In this document: one piece after another, positions 7,507-14,615 of the stretch
Layout of the letters: each line of letters opens with the position of its first letter
Position numbering within the stretch: the stretch's first letter is position 1
Assembly: GCA_002405445.1 (NCBI GenBank)
Contig: DHLV01000038.1
Location: 14,499-34,538, forward strand
DNA from: Flammeovirgaceae bacterium UBA4659
GTDB lineage: Bacteria; Bacteroidota; Bacteroidia; Cytophagales; Cyclobacteriaceae
Direction: 5' to 3'
DNA length: 20,040 nt
Translations under genes and position numbers: made by a program
Notes under the pieces: generated by a model
Databases searched by the model: none
What the model saw: the letters and a program-made list of their open reading frames with translations, nothing else
Told to the model about the DNA's origin: nothing

Positions 7507-10400
7507 CAATTTGCGCTGATCATGCCCTTCGCCTTTTCAATCACCTTTTCTAAGCCACTTAGGTTCTTTCCGCCCGCAGTAGCGTAAAACGGTTGGCCTC
7601 CCCCACCTCCATCAATTTCCTTGGCCAATTCTTTCACCATGTTGCCGGCATGGAATTTTTTCGTTGCTTCAACTTTTTCACCCAGCATCACCGTTACGTT
7701 GGGCTTACCATCTATGTTTGCCGCCAGCACCATCACCAGGTCATCGAATTGATTACGCAATGCATAGGCAATGTTCTTGAGTGATTCTGCACTTGGAACG
7801 GTCACCTGCTGATTAATAACCGTGATGCCATTGGTTTTTTGCGCCTTACCGGCCAACTGGTCTTTGATTTGATTCGCACGCTCTGCATTCATCGTCTCCA
7901 GTTTTTTCTCCAATAAATGTTTTTCTTCAAGCAAATTTTGAAGCGAGGTGGCAACATCTTTAGGATTTTTCAAAAGTGATTTGACTTCATGTAATAGGGC
8001 GAGCGACTGATTGAAATACTCTTGAGCGCCCGCAGCGGTCACCGCCTCTATTCTGCGCACGCCTGCGGCAACCGAACTTTCCGAAATAACTTTTAACATA
8101 CCGATCGAACCGGTGAATGGCACGTGCGTTCCTCCGCACAGTTCAACAGAATACTTTGGATCAAACATAATCACACGTACAAAGTCTCCATACTTTTCTC
8201 CAAACAACGCCATGGCGCCAAGCGATTTTGCTTTTTCGATGGGCACATTACGTTGCTCGTCCAATTGAATATTCTCCCTTATTTTTTCGTTTACCAGTGC
8301 CTCTACCTTTGCAATTTCCTCTGCCGTCATTGCAGCAAAGTGCGAAAAATCAAAGCGCAATATTTTGTCGTTGACCAAAGAACCTTTCTGCTCAACGTGC
8401 CTGCCCAACACGTGCCGTAAGGCGGCATGCAACAGGTGGGTTGCAGAGTGGTTGCTCATCGACAACTTGCGTTTGGCAATGTCGATGGTAGCCGTTACCG
8501 GGCCTTCCAAATTGGCGGGTAATTTTTCCACCCAATGCACAATCAAATCATTTTCCTTCTTGGTGTCGATCACATCAATCTGTTCGGAGCCAATCTGCAA
8601 CTTACCGGTATCGCCCACTTGCCCACCGCTCTCTGCATAGAACGGGGTTTTGTCTAACACCAATTGAAACAACTCTTTGTTTTTTTGTTTCACCTTGCGG
8701 TAGCGCAAAATTTTTGAAGTAGATGTAAAACTGTCGTAACCGACAAACTCTGGTTTTTCACCTTCTGCTACTGTAATCCAATCGCCTGTTTCTTTGGCTG
8801 CATCGGCTTTGGAGCGAGTTTTTTGTTCATCCAAATACTGGTTAAAAGAATCCATGTCAACAGTAAATCCGATTTCGCGCGCCATCAGTTGAGTCAGGTC
8901 TATAGGAAACCCGTGAGTATCATAAAGAACAAAAGCCTCATGGCCATCAATTTTTCCTTCAAACTGAAATCTGTTCGGGAAAATTCTTTTGATGTCTGTG
9001 TCGACCCAAAAACTCTCTTTTAGGAATAAATAAGGATTAACAGAAAGGAGTTGTACACGTAAACCATTGATAACTTTGAAGTTCTTCTCAATTTCAAAAT
9101 CATCAAACTTTGCTGCAAGTTCAATCTGAATATTATGATTCGGTAGAAAAAAATCAGGAAATGTCTCTTGACCAGTGGCTTGCTCGCAAGGGATTTTATT
9201 GTCATCAAAATATTTTTTCAAAGTCTTTCTAACAATTCTCAGAAAATTATGATTGAAAGAAAAAATTCCATCATCCAAGGTTCTTAAGAATGACTTTTCT
9301 TCTTCATGCACTACTTTGCTTACATACTCCAATTGCTGATGTAGTTCAGGAAAGACATCTTTTAATTGCAAAGCCAACAATGGTACTAGTCGGTGCATGA
9401 AGGGGTCTTTGATATTCAAATAGGAGAATCCGTACCTCACTGCTCGTCTCAAAATCCGTCTAATCACGTAGCCTGCGCCTGTATTGCTAGGCAGTTGTCC
9501 ATCGGCAATGGCAAATGCAACGGCACGGATGTGGTCTGCCATCACGCGGACAGCGATGTCTTTTTTGGTGTCGCTTCCATACTTGTAGTTATCAGCATGC
9601 AAGGCGATAAAATCCATCAGCGGCCTAAATACATCGGTATCATAATTCGAGGTCTTCCCTTGTATGGCCATGCACAATCGCTCGAAGCCCATGCCTGTGT
9701 CTACGTGCTTGTCTGGCAAGGACTCAAGTGCTCCGGAGGCAAGCCTATTAAATTGGATAAACACCAGATTCCAAATCTCCACCACCTGCGGGTGATCGTT
9801 GTTCACCAGTTCCTTCCCCGGTTTCTTTTTGATTTCTTCGTCTGTTCTTAAGTCAATGTGTATTTCGGAGCAAGGACCACACGGCCCACTCTCACCCATT
9901 TCCCAAAAGTTGTCTTTCTTCACCCCGTGCAGAATGCGATCTGCGTGCACATGTTGCATCCATAATTCGATGGCTTCTTCATCTACAGGCAAATTGTCTT
10001 TCTTATCGCCACCGAAAACCGTAACATACAGTCGTTCTTTTGGAAGTTTGTAAACTTCCGTCAGCAACTCCCACGCCCACGCAATTGCATCTTTCTTAAA
10101 ATAGTCTCCAAAGCTCCAGTTGCCCAACATCTCAAACATGGTATGGTGGTAAGTATCCAAGCCCACGTCCTCGAGGTCGTTGTGTTTGCCGCTCACGCGA
10201 AGGCATTTTTGGGTATCGGCCACCCGCTTATACTTAGGCGTAGCATTACCCAAAAAATTGTCTTTAAACTGCACCATACCCGAGTTAGTAAATAATAGTG
10301 TCGGGTCGTTTTTGAGCACCAGCGGTGCAGAAGGCACGATTTTGTGGCCTTTACTTTCAAAAAATTTAAGGAATTTATTGCGTATTTGTCGGGAATCCAT
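7506..10400 (-). CDS. alaS: Alanine-tRNA ligase with an extra internal segment
   Basis: AlaS charges tRNA(Ala) and edits mischarged Ser/Gly. The class II catalytic domain starts at MDSRQIRNKFLKFFESKGHK and includes the FTNSGMVQFKD and HHTMFEMLGNWSFGDYFKK blocks. The editing domain has its zinc ligands in HSATH (H651, H655) and CGGTH (C755, H759), and the C-Ala end has GGGGGQPFYATAGG. I choose ATG 10400; a TTG three codons earlier is less likely. At 964 residues the protein is about 90 longer than the usual ~875. The excess lies between FLRTLDDGI (371-379) and KIDGHEAFVLYDTHGFPIDL (from 483), where E. coli AlaS has only about 14 residues. The reading frame is intact and all core motifs are present, so the enzyme is probably functional. 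It heads the alaS-gatB-tlpA-like operon. Confidence 0.97.
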   Translation of the reverse strand: MDSRQIRNKFLKFFESKGHKIVPSAPLVLKNDPTLLFTNSGMVQFKDNFLGNATPKYKRVADTQKCLRVSGKHNDLEDVGLDTYHHTMFEMLGNWSFGDYFKKDAIAWAWELLTEVYKLPKERLYVTVFGGDKKDNLPVDEEAIELWMQHVHADRILHGVKKDNFWEMGESGPCGPCSEIHIDLRTDEEIKKKPGKELVNNDHPQVVEIWNLVFIQFNRLASGALESLPDKHVDTGMGFERLCMAIQGKTSNYDTDVFRPLMDFIALHADNYKYGSDTKKDIAVRVMADHIRAVAFAIADGQLPSNTGAGYVIRRILRRAVRYGFSYLNIKDPFMHRLVPLLALQLKDVFPELHQQLEYVSKVVHEEEKSFLRTLDDGIFSFNHNFLRIVRKTLKKYFDDNKIPCEQATGQETFPDFFLPNHNIQIELAAKFDDFEIEKNFKVINGLRVQLLSVNPYLFLKESFWVDTDIKRIFPNRFQFEGKIDGHEAFVLYDTHGFPIDLTQLMAREIGFTVDMDSFNQYLDEQKTRSKADAAKETGDWITVAEGEKPEFVGYDSFTSTSKILRYRKVKQKNKELFQLVLDKTPFYAESGGQVGDTGKLQIGSEQIDVIDTKKENDLIVHWVEKLPANLEGPVTATIDIAKRKLSMSNHSATHLLHAALRHVLGRHVEQKGSLVNDKILRFDFSHFAAMTAEEIAKVEALVNEKIRENIQLDEQRNVPIEKAKSLGAMALFGEKYGDFVRVIMFDPKYSVELCGGTHVPFTGSIGMLKVISESSVAAGVRRIEAVTAAGAQEYFNQSLALLHEVKSLLKNPKDVATSLQNLLEEKHLLEKKLETMNAERANQIKDQLAGKAQKTNGITVINQQVTVPSAESLKNIAYALRNQFDDLVMVLAANIDGKPNVTVMLGEKVEATKKFHAGNMVKELAKEIDGGGGGQPFYATAGGKNLSGLEKVIEKAKGMISAN
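8961..9254 (-). other. AT-rich insertion within AlaS (about 90 extra residues)
   Basis: This segment encodes roughly AlaS residues 383-480, absent from ordinary AlaS proteins. By hand count, 9001-9240 is about 33% G+C, against 53-60% in samples at 8401-8460 and 9481-9540. The low-GC zone continues into conserved coding up to about 9420. The core reads FPDFFLPNHNIQIELAAKF, then alternating hydrophobic stretches (INGLRVQLLSV). This layout resembles the beta-hairpin of PD-(D/E)XK nucleases, with D416, E427 and K431, but Lys sits four residues after Glu rather than two, so activity is doubtful. There is no intein start or end motif. The boundaries are approximate. Confidence 0.7.
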
Positions 10401-10528
10401 AGCACTCAACGATTTATGCGGTTTGCGGGGAACTATTTTTCTATATATTTATGGGTTCAAAATCGCCCAAAACGTCAAAATTAATGGCATTTGGTGTCTT
10501 TTGAAAACCCGAATCGGCAAAACGTTAA

Positions 10529-11500
10529 ATGAATCCAACTAAATTCAAGTATAATCTCAAAACCTTGCGGTACGAAAGGGCGGGCATTTCGGTGCTTTCT
10601 ATCGCCTTTAAAGGTATTGCTTATTTGAGTTTCGGGGCACTTTTCTTTGTCGCGTTGGTTTTGCTTCAAAATTTCATTTTTGATACTGAAGTCGAAAAAA
10701 AGCTGAGAGCCGAAAACGAAGCCATGGAGCAACACAAAGTTGTGCTGGCGAGCAGATTGCAGGCATCGGCTGATAGAATTGAACAGTTAAAGGCCGAAGA
10801 CCGCTCGCTCTACGAAAAGCTTTTTGATGCAAAGGCGCAAACTGATGCGGGAGAGCCCACGCTGGACAAAGAAGAAATCTTGAATGCCAACTCAAGCGCA
10901 TTAGCGGGTTGGATTGAGAGCACCACAGAACAAGCAAGAAAACTTCAAGTGAAATCGCACGTCACCAATCAATATTTCTCTGAAAGTGCGAGTATCGAAA
11001 AACATGAACTAAGGATTTTAAAAGGATTGCCAACAGTGCCGCCTGTTGAAAAATTTGATCCTGAAAAATTGGTGTCTGGTTTCGGAAAAAGAATCAATCC
11101 ATTTCACAAAGGACTTTATCCTCATGATGGTGTTGACATCGCTGCCCCCATTGGTACGAATGTGTTGGCTGCAGGACCCGGTACGATTACATACGTCAGC
11201 CAAAGCAACTTATTGGCTGGTTTTGGAAACTATGTGGATATCGATCACGGCAACGGAATTATAACAAGGTATGCTCACCTTGCCGAAGTAAAAGTTAGAT
11301 CCGGGCAACGTGTAAACAAGGGCCAGGTAATAGCAACTGTTGGAAGTAGCGGAGGTTCCATTGCACCACACCTTCACTATGAGGTAATCAAAAACGGAAA
11401 GAATGTGAACCCCGTGATGTTTTTGATTGGCGGGCTCAATAGTAGCCAATACCAGTTGCTGGTAAATAGAAGCAATAAGCAAAATCAATCGCTCGACTAA
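10529..11500 (+). CDS. Membrane-anchored M23 (LytM-type) peptidase 1
   Basis: The 323-residue protein has a short cytoplasmic start (KFKYNLKTLRYE), one membrane segment (about 20-50), a charged coiled-coil stretch (about 53-105), and a C-terminal LytM domain (about 183-298). The M23 zinc and active-site residues are present: H199 and D203 in HDGVDIAAP, H250 in YAH, and HLH (281-283). Such enzymes cut peptide cross-links in peptidoglycan. The intact site argues for an active endopeptidase rather than a degenerate EnvC/NlpD-type activator. It is divergent from alaS, with 128 bp between them. Its stop overlaps the next ATG (TAATG), so it is coupled to its paralogue. Confidence 0.92.
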   Translation: MNPTKFKYNLKTLRYERAGISVLSIAFKGIAYLSFGALFFVALVLLQNFIFDTEVEKKLRAENEAMEQHKVVLASRLQASADRIEQLKAEDRSLYEKLFDAKAQTDAGEPTLDKEEILNANSSALAGWIESTTEQARKLQVKSHVTNQYFSESASIEKHELRILKGLPTVPPVEKFDPEKLVSGFGKRINPFHKGLYPHDGVDIAAPIGTNVLAAGPGTITYVSQSNLLAGFGNYVDIDHGNGIITRYAHLAEVKVRSGQRVNKGQVIATVGSSGGSIAPHLHYEVIKNGKNVNPVMFLIGGLNSSQYQLLVNRSNKQNQSLD

Positions 11501-12456
11501 TGGTAGAAGTGAAATACACATACAACGCTGATACCTGCAAGTACGAGCCCGTAGTGGTTACACCTAAACAACTGTGGCAACGTTTTGTCCGATTTTTGGG
11601 CGTTTCGTTTTTATTGGGTTTAGCAGCATTGGTTTATGTGATGGTGCAGTTACCGCCACTAGACGAGACAATTCAAGCGCAAAAAAATGTGCAATTGAAA
11701 GCAGAGTGGCGTACCATGTACCGGCAGATGGAGCGAGAATCAGAACGCTTGCTGGCGTTGGAGAGAAATGACGATGAGAACTTCAGGGTAATACTCGACC
11801 TAGACCCATTATCGCCAAGCCAGCGTGAGGCAGGTGTCGGTGGTCGCGAAAAGGAAAGTGCCGACATTGCATATCCGTTGATTAAGAAAGGTTATGAACG
11901 AACCGAGAAGATTGTAAACCGGTTGGATATCCAAGAACAGTCGATGACGCAACTGAAGGAAGAACTCCAGAAGAAAGAGAAAATGTGGGCAGCGCGGCCT
12001 GCGATTCAGCCCATCAACAACAAAGACTTGACACAACTACACACCATTTTTGGTTTGCGCATGCACCCGATATTGGGTTATGTGAGGCCGCACAATGGTT
12101 TGGATTTTACTGCTCCAATGGGTTCGCCTGTTTATGCAACGGGCGATGGTGTGGTACTGTACACCGGATTTTCCACCTACGGCAACGTGATTTATCTGGA
12201 TCATGGTTTTGGGTTTGAGACGCGCTATGCGCACCTCACGAAGTATATTGTAGAACCTGGTCAGTTTGTAAAACGCGGCCAGGTGATTGGTTATGTAGGC
12301 AACACCGGCCTTTCGCACGGTCCACACTTGCACTACGAGGTGCATTACAAAAACACTCCGATCAACCCCATCAATTTTTTCCAACGCGACTTAAGCAACA
12401 AAGAGTACGAAAAGTTGATTGAACTCGGCAGTCGCGCAACTACATCGTTGGATTAA
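11500..12456 (+). CDS. Membrane-anchored M23 (LytM-type) peptidase 2
   Basis: This 318-residue paralogue follows the upstream M23 gene with one base of overlap. It has the same plan: a cytoplasmic start KYTYNADTCKYEP (compare KFKYNLKTLRYE), a membrane segment near 31-50, a helical coiled-coil region (about 55-165), and a LytM domain with RMHPILG, H198 and D202 in HNGLDFTAP, YAH and HLH (276-278). Both proteins end in SLD. The shared N-terminal motif and C-terminus support an old tandem duplication. An active peptidoglycan endopeptidase is expected. The two may work as a pair, and the conserved cytoplasmic KxxYNxxTxxYE motif could dock a cytoplasmic partner (inference). Confidence 0.92.
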   Translation: MVEVKYTYNADTCKYEPVVVTPKQLWQRFVRFLGVSFLLGLAALVYVMVQLPPLDETIQAQKNVQLKAEWRTMYRQMERESERLLALERNDDENFRVILDLDPLSPSQREAGVGGREKESADIAYPLIKKGYERTEKIVNRLDIQEQSMTQLKEELQKKEKMWAARPAIQPINNKDLTQLHTIFGLRMHPILGYVRPHNGLDFTAPMGSPVYATGDGVVLYTGFSTYGNVIYLDHGFGFETRYAHLTKYIVEPGQFVKRGQVIGYVGNTGLSHGPHLHYEVHYKNTPINPINFFQRDLSNKEYEKLIELGSRATTSLD

Positions 12457-12477
12457 AGGCCCGTCACATTTATTTAT

Positions 12478-12485
12478 TAACTTTG
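12478..12485 (+). promoter_or_regulatory. TAnnTTTG -7 element before the antitoxin
   Basis: TAACTTTG matches the Bacteroidota -7 consensus exactly and lies only four bases before the antitoxin ATG at 12490. The transcript would begin at or next to the start codon, so it would be leaderless or nearly so. No TTG lies at the normal distance; the nearest upstream (12448-12450) is 27 bases away. Confidence 0.45.
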
Positions 12486-12489
12486 CCGC

Positions 12490-12660
12490 ATGGTTACAGT
12501 GATCAAAAAGGGATCTAGTAAAAAAGCCATTGCCACTCAGCTTAGCAAAATTGCAAAAAAGTCAACCAAAAAAGGCTTGGATGCAAATCGATATGCTGGC
12601 ACTGTGAAATTCAAAGAAGACGGCTTGATTTTGCAAAAGCGGTGGAGAAATGAGTGGTAA
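12490..12660 (+). CDS. Small antitoxin of a VapC-type pair
   Basis: The frame encodes 56 residues: MVTVIKKGSSKKAIATQLSK at the start, a Lys-rich middle, GLDANRYAGTVKFKEDGL, and a Trp-rich end QKRWRNEW. It overlaps the following PIN-domain gene by 11 bases, the usual antitoxin-first arrangement of type II systems. The form (a basic N-terminal part, a GLDAxxYxGxxKxKED block, and an amphipathic C-terminal tail) matches small antitoxins I know next to VapC-like toxins in Bacteroidota, but I cannot name a Pfam family. The C-terminal tail probably inserts into the toxin active site. A perfect -7 element stands just upstream. Confidence 0.75.
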   Translation: MVTVIKKGSSKKAIATQLSKIAKKSTKKGLDANRYAGTVKFKEDGLILQKRWRNEW

Positions 12661-13024
12661 TAGGGTGTTGATTTACACCAATATTGTAATTTATTTTTTA
12701 TCGGGTGACCATACCCTCACCAACTTATTGGACGGCAAACACACTTATGTATCTGTTATTACAAAGCCTGAGTTACTAAGCTATCCTGAACTAAGTAAAA
12801 GCGAAGAACAAAAGATCGAGTATTTCTTAAATGCTTGCACAATAGTTGAACTTTCACCGGCAATTCAACAAGAAACCATTCAGCTGCGGAAAAAGCACCG
12901 CCTGAAATTACCAGACAGCGTGATAGCCGCCTCCGCGATCGTTTTTGATTTCCCTTTGCTAACATCAGACACAGCTCTCCAAAAAATTGCGGAGCTCGAC
13001 ATACTACACTACCAGAAGATTTAA
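12650..13024 (+). CDS. PIN-domain (VapC-like) toxin with altered active site
   Basis: The 124-residue length and sequence fit VapC-type PIN ribonucleases, which cleave RNA through four acidic residues. Three are visible: Glu in TKPELLSYPEL, Asp in KLPDSVIAASA, and Asp in LLTSD. The first, normally in VLIDTNIVIYFLSG, is Tyr here: VLIYTNIVIYFLSG, codon TAC at 12674-12676, one base from GAC. The rest of the protein looks intact, with no frameshift or stop. The family needs this Asp for metal binding, so the toxin is probably inactive or much weakened. It starts inside the antitoxin gene, and the CapA-like gene begins two bases after its stop. Confidence 0.88.
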   Translation: MSGNRVLIYTNIVIYFLSGDHTLTNLLDGKHTYVSVITKPELLSYPELSKSEEQKIEYFLNACTIVELSPAIQQETIQLRKKHRLKLPDSVIAASAIVFDFPLLTSDTALQKIAELDILHYQKI

Positions 13025-13026
13025 TT

Positions 13027-14079
13027 ATGGGTCGCATATTCATCCTTTGTACATCAATACTTATCGGATCGATTGAACTTTTTAGTCAAAAAAAAGATAC
13101 CGTTGCAGTGATAGGTGTTGGAGATATTATGATGGGTACGAACTATCCAGACAATAGTGGGCTACCACCGCAGGATGGAAAAGAGCTGATGCGGGCAGTT
13201 GAACCAATTTTACAAAATGCCGATTTAACGGTGGGTAACCTGGAAGGGGTGTTGCTTGACAAAGGCGGCTATGCCAAAACATGCCGCGACCCTAAAGTTT
13301 GCTATGTATTTAGAAGCCCAGAACGCTATGCGCTGAACTTGGCGAGCGCTGGTTTCGATGTGATGAGTCTTGCCAATAACCACTCAGGTGACTTTGGAGA
13401 GGTCGGCAAAAAATCAAGCATCAAAGCATTGGAATCCGCGGGCATTGAACAAGCAGGCCAAGCCACCAAACCTTATGTCACATTTATAAGAAATGGAATT
13501 AGGTTTGGCTTCGCTGCTTTCGCGCCCAACACTGGTTGCGCCAATATCAACGACCTACCAGCTGCAAAAAAAATTGTTCAGCACCTCGATTCCATTTCAG
13601 ACATTGTCATCGTATCGTTTCATGGGGGTGCAGAGGGACCTGCTCACGAGCATGTTCCGCGAAAAAACGAGATCTTTTACGGAGAGAACCGCGGCAACGT
13701 GTATGAATTCTCGCACAAATTGATTGAAGCAGGCGCTGACATTGTTTTTGGACACGGCCCCCACGTTACGCGTGCAATTGAATTGTACAAAAATCGCTTT
13801 ATCGCCTATAGCTTGGGCAACTTTTGCACGTACGGGGGTATTAATGTGTCTGGCATCAACGGCTGGGCACCGATTATCAAAGTCTTTACCAACGCTAAAG
13901 GTGAGTTTTTAAAGGCGCATATCACGTCTACTAAACAAAACTTCCGATCTCCGGTAGCGATTGACAGTCAGCGGCAGGTCCTGAAACGAATCAAGCAGTT
14001 GACGCAACAGGATTTTAGAGAAAGTAGTATTGATATTGATGAAAATGGCTGGGTGAAGAAATCCACAAAAGGTTTGTGA
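13027..14079 (+). CDS. CapA-like protein (PGA_cap / metallophosphatase-like family)
   Basis: The protein has 350 residues and a signal peptide (MGRIFILCTSILIGSIELFSQ). The mature part shows the family motifs in order: VIGVGDIMMGTNY, DLTVGNLEGVL, FRSPERYALNLASAGFDVMSLANNHSGD, the SFHGGAEG block, and DIVFGHGPHVTRAIE followed by YSLGNF. The Asp, Asn, Glu and His residues of the calcineurin-like metal site appear preserved. Members are annotated as poly-gamma-glutamate or capsule synthesis proteins, but most are probably periplasmic metal-dependent hydrolases of unknown substrate. No capsule genes are nearby. It starts two bases after the toxin gene, so it is likely transcribed with the toxin-antitoxin pair. 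Confidence 0.88.
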   Translation: MGRIFILCTSILIGSIELFSQKKDTVAVIGVGDIMMGTNYPDNSGLPPQDGKELMRAVEPILQNADLTVGNLEGVLLDKGGYAKTCRDPKVCYVFRSPERYALNLASAGFDVMSLANNHSGDFGEVGKKSSIKALESAGIEQAGQATKPYVTFIRNGIRFGFAAFAPNTGCANINDLPAAKKIVQHLDSISDIVIVSFHGGAEGPAHEHVPRKNEIFYGENRGNVYEFSHKLIEAGADIVFGHGPHVTRAIELYKNRFIAYSLGNFCTYGGINVSGINGWAPIIKVFTNAKGEFLKAHITSTKQNFRSPVAIDSQRQVLKRIKQLTQQDFRESSIDIDENGWVKKSTKGL

Positions 14080-14109
14080 ATAGCTTGTCAATAAAAAATA
14101 GGGGCACTT

Positions 14110-14139
14110 TTGCTACAACTATAAAGAATTACTATTTTG
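14110..14139 (+). promoter_or_regulatory. Possible promoter of the MerR-type regulator
   Basis: TTG (14110-14112), 20 bases, then TATTTTG (14133-14139), which is the -7 motif with one base missing. The start codon I prefer (14188) lies about 48 bases downstream, after an inverted repeat at 14146-14165. Confidence 0.4.
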
Positions 14140-14145
14140 CATGAT

Positions 14146-14165
14146 GTTCGGATACTAAGCCGAAC
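14146..14165. repeat. Inverted repeat in the merR-type leader
   Basis: GTTCGG (14146-14151) and CCGAAC (14160-14165) are a perfect 6-base inverted repeat around an 8-base spacer, lying between the putative -7 element and the start at 14188. It could be a protein-binding site for the regulator itself, an RNA hairpin, or a weak terminator (GTTTT follows). Confidence 0.5.
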
Positions 14166-14187
14166 GTTTTACGCCTCAAACCCCTGC

Positions 14188-14526
14188 ATGGCCTACAAAG
14201 AGAAAGAAATCGAAAAGCTCTATTACTCTATCGGTGAAGTAGCCGACCAGTTTAATGTAGCCCCTTCACTTATCCGCTTCTGGGAATCAGAGTTTGAAAT
14301 CATCCAACCAAAGAAAAACCGAAAAGGCAATCGCCAGTTCACCAAAGAAGACATTGATAATGTTCGCACCATTTATCATCTGGTAAAAGAGAAGGGTTTT
14401 ACCTTGCAGGGCGCCAAGGAAATGCTCAAAAACGACACTCAGTCGGTACGCGACAAAATGGAGTTACTTGAGTCTCTCAAAAAAGTACGCTCTTTTTTAG
14501 TAGAGGTTCGTGATAAGCTTTCTTGA
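14188..14526 (+). CDS. MerR-family transcriptional regulator
   Basis: I start at ATG 14188 (MAYKEKEIEKLYYSIGEVADQ), the usual beginning in this family; upstream in-frame starts would add non-conserved residues across the leader hairpin. The 112 residues contain the MerR winged helix (SIGEVADQFNVAPSLIRFWESEF, the wing with NRKGNRQFTKEDID, and YHLVKEKGFTLQGAKEMLK), followed by a short coiled-coil end without cysteine or ligand domain. It therefore looks like the short MerR type commonly placed between M23 peptidases and dprA in Bacteroidota; its targets are unknown. The CapA-like gene ends about 110 bases upstream. Confidence 0.93.
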   Translation: MAYKEKEIEKLYYSIGEVADQFNVAPSLIRFWESEFEIIQPKKNRKGNRQFTKEDIDNVRTIYHLVKEKGFTLQGAKEMLKNDTQSVRDKMELLESLKKVRSFLVEVRDKLS

Positions 14527-14615
14527 TTGATCAAATGGGTAATTTTTTCAATTATCAACCAAGATTTTGATATTCAGTTACCGCATTTCAGAATCAACAA
14601 ATCATACTCTTCAGC

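Noticed and set aside
8961..9254. Intein or group I/II intron in alaS
   Set aside because: The segment is in frame, too short for a standard intein, lacks a Cys/Ser start block and a His-Asn end, and shows no intron ends.
9393..9851. Open frame of 152 codons antisense to alaS
   Set aside because: Fully inside conserved AlaS catalytic coding, with no family resemblance and no promoter.
13027..14079. Capsule biosynthesis locus
   Set aside because: Only a single CapA-like gene is present, with no CapB/CapC, glycosyltransferase or export genes nearby.
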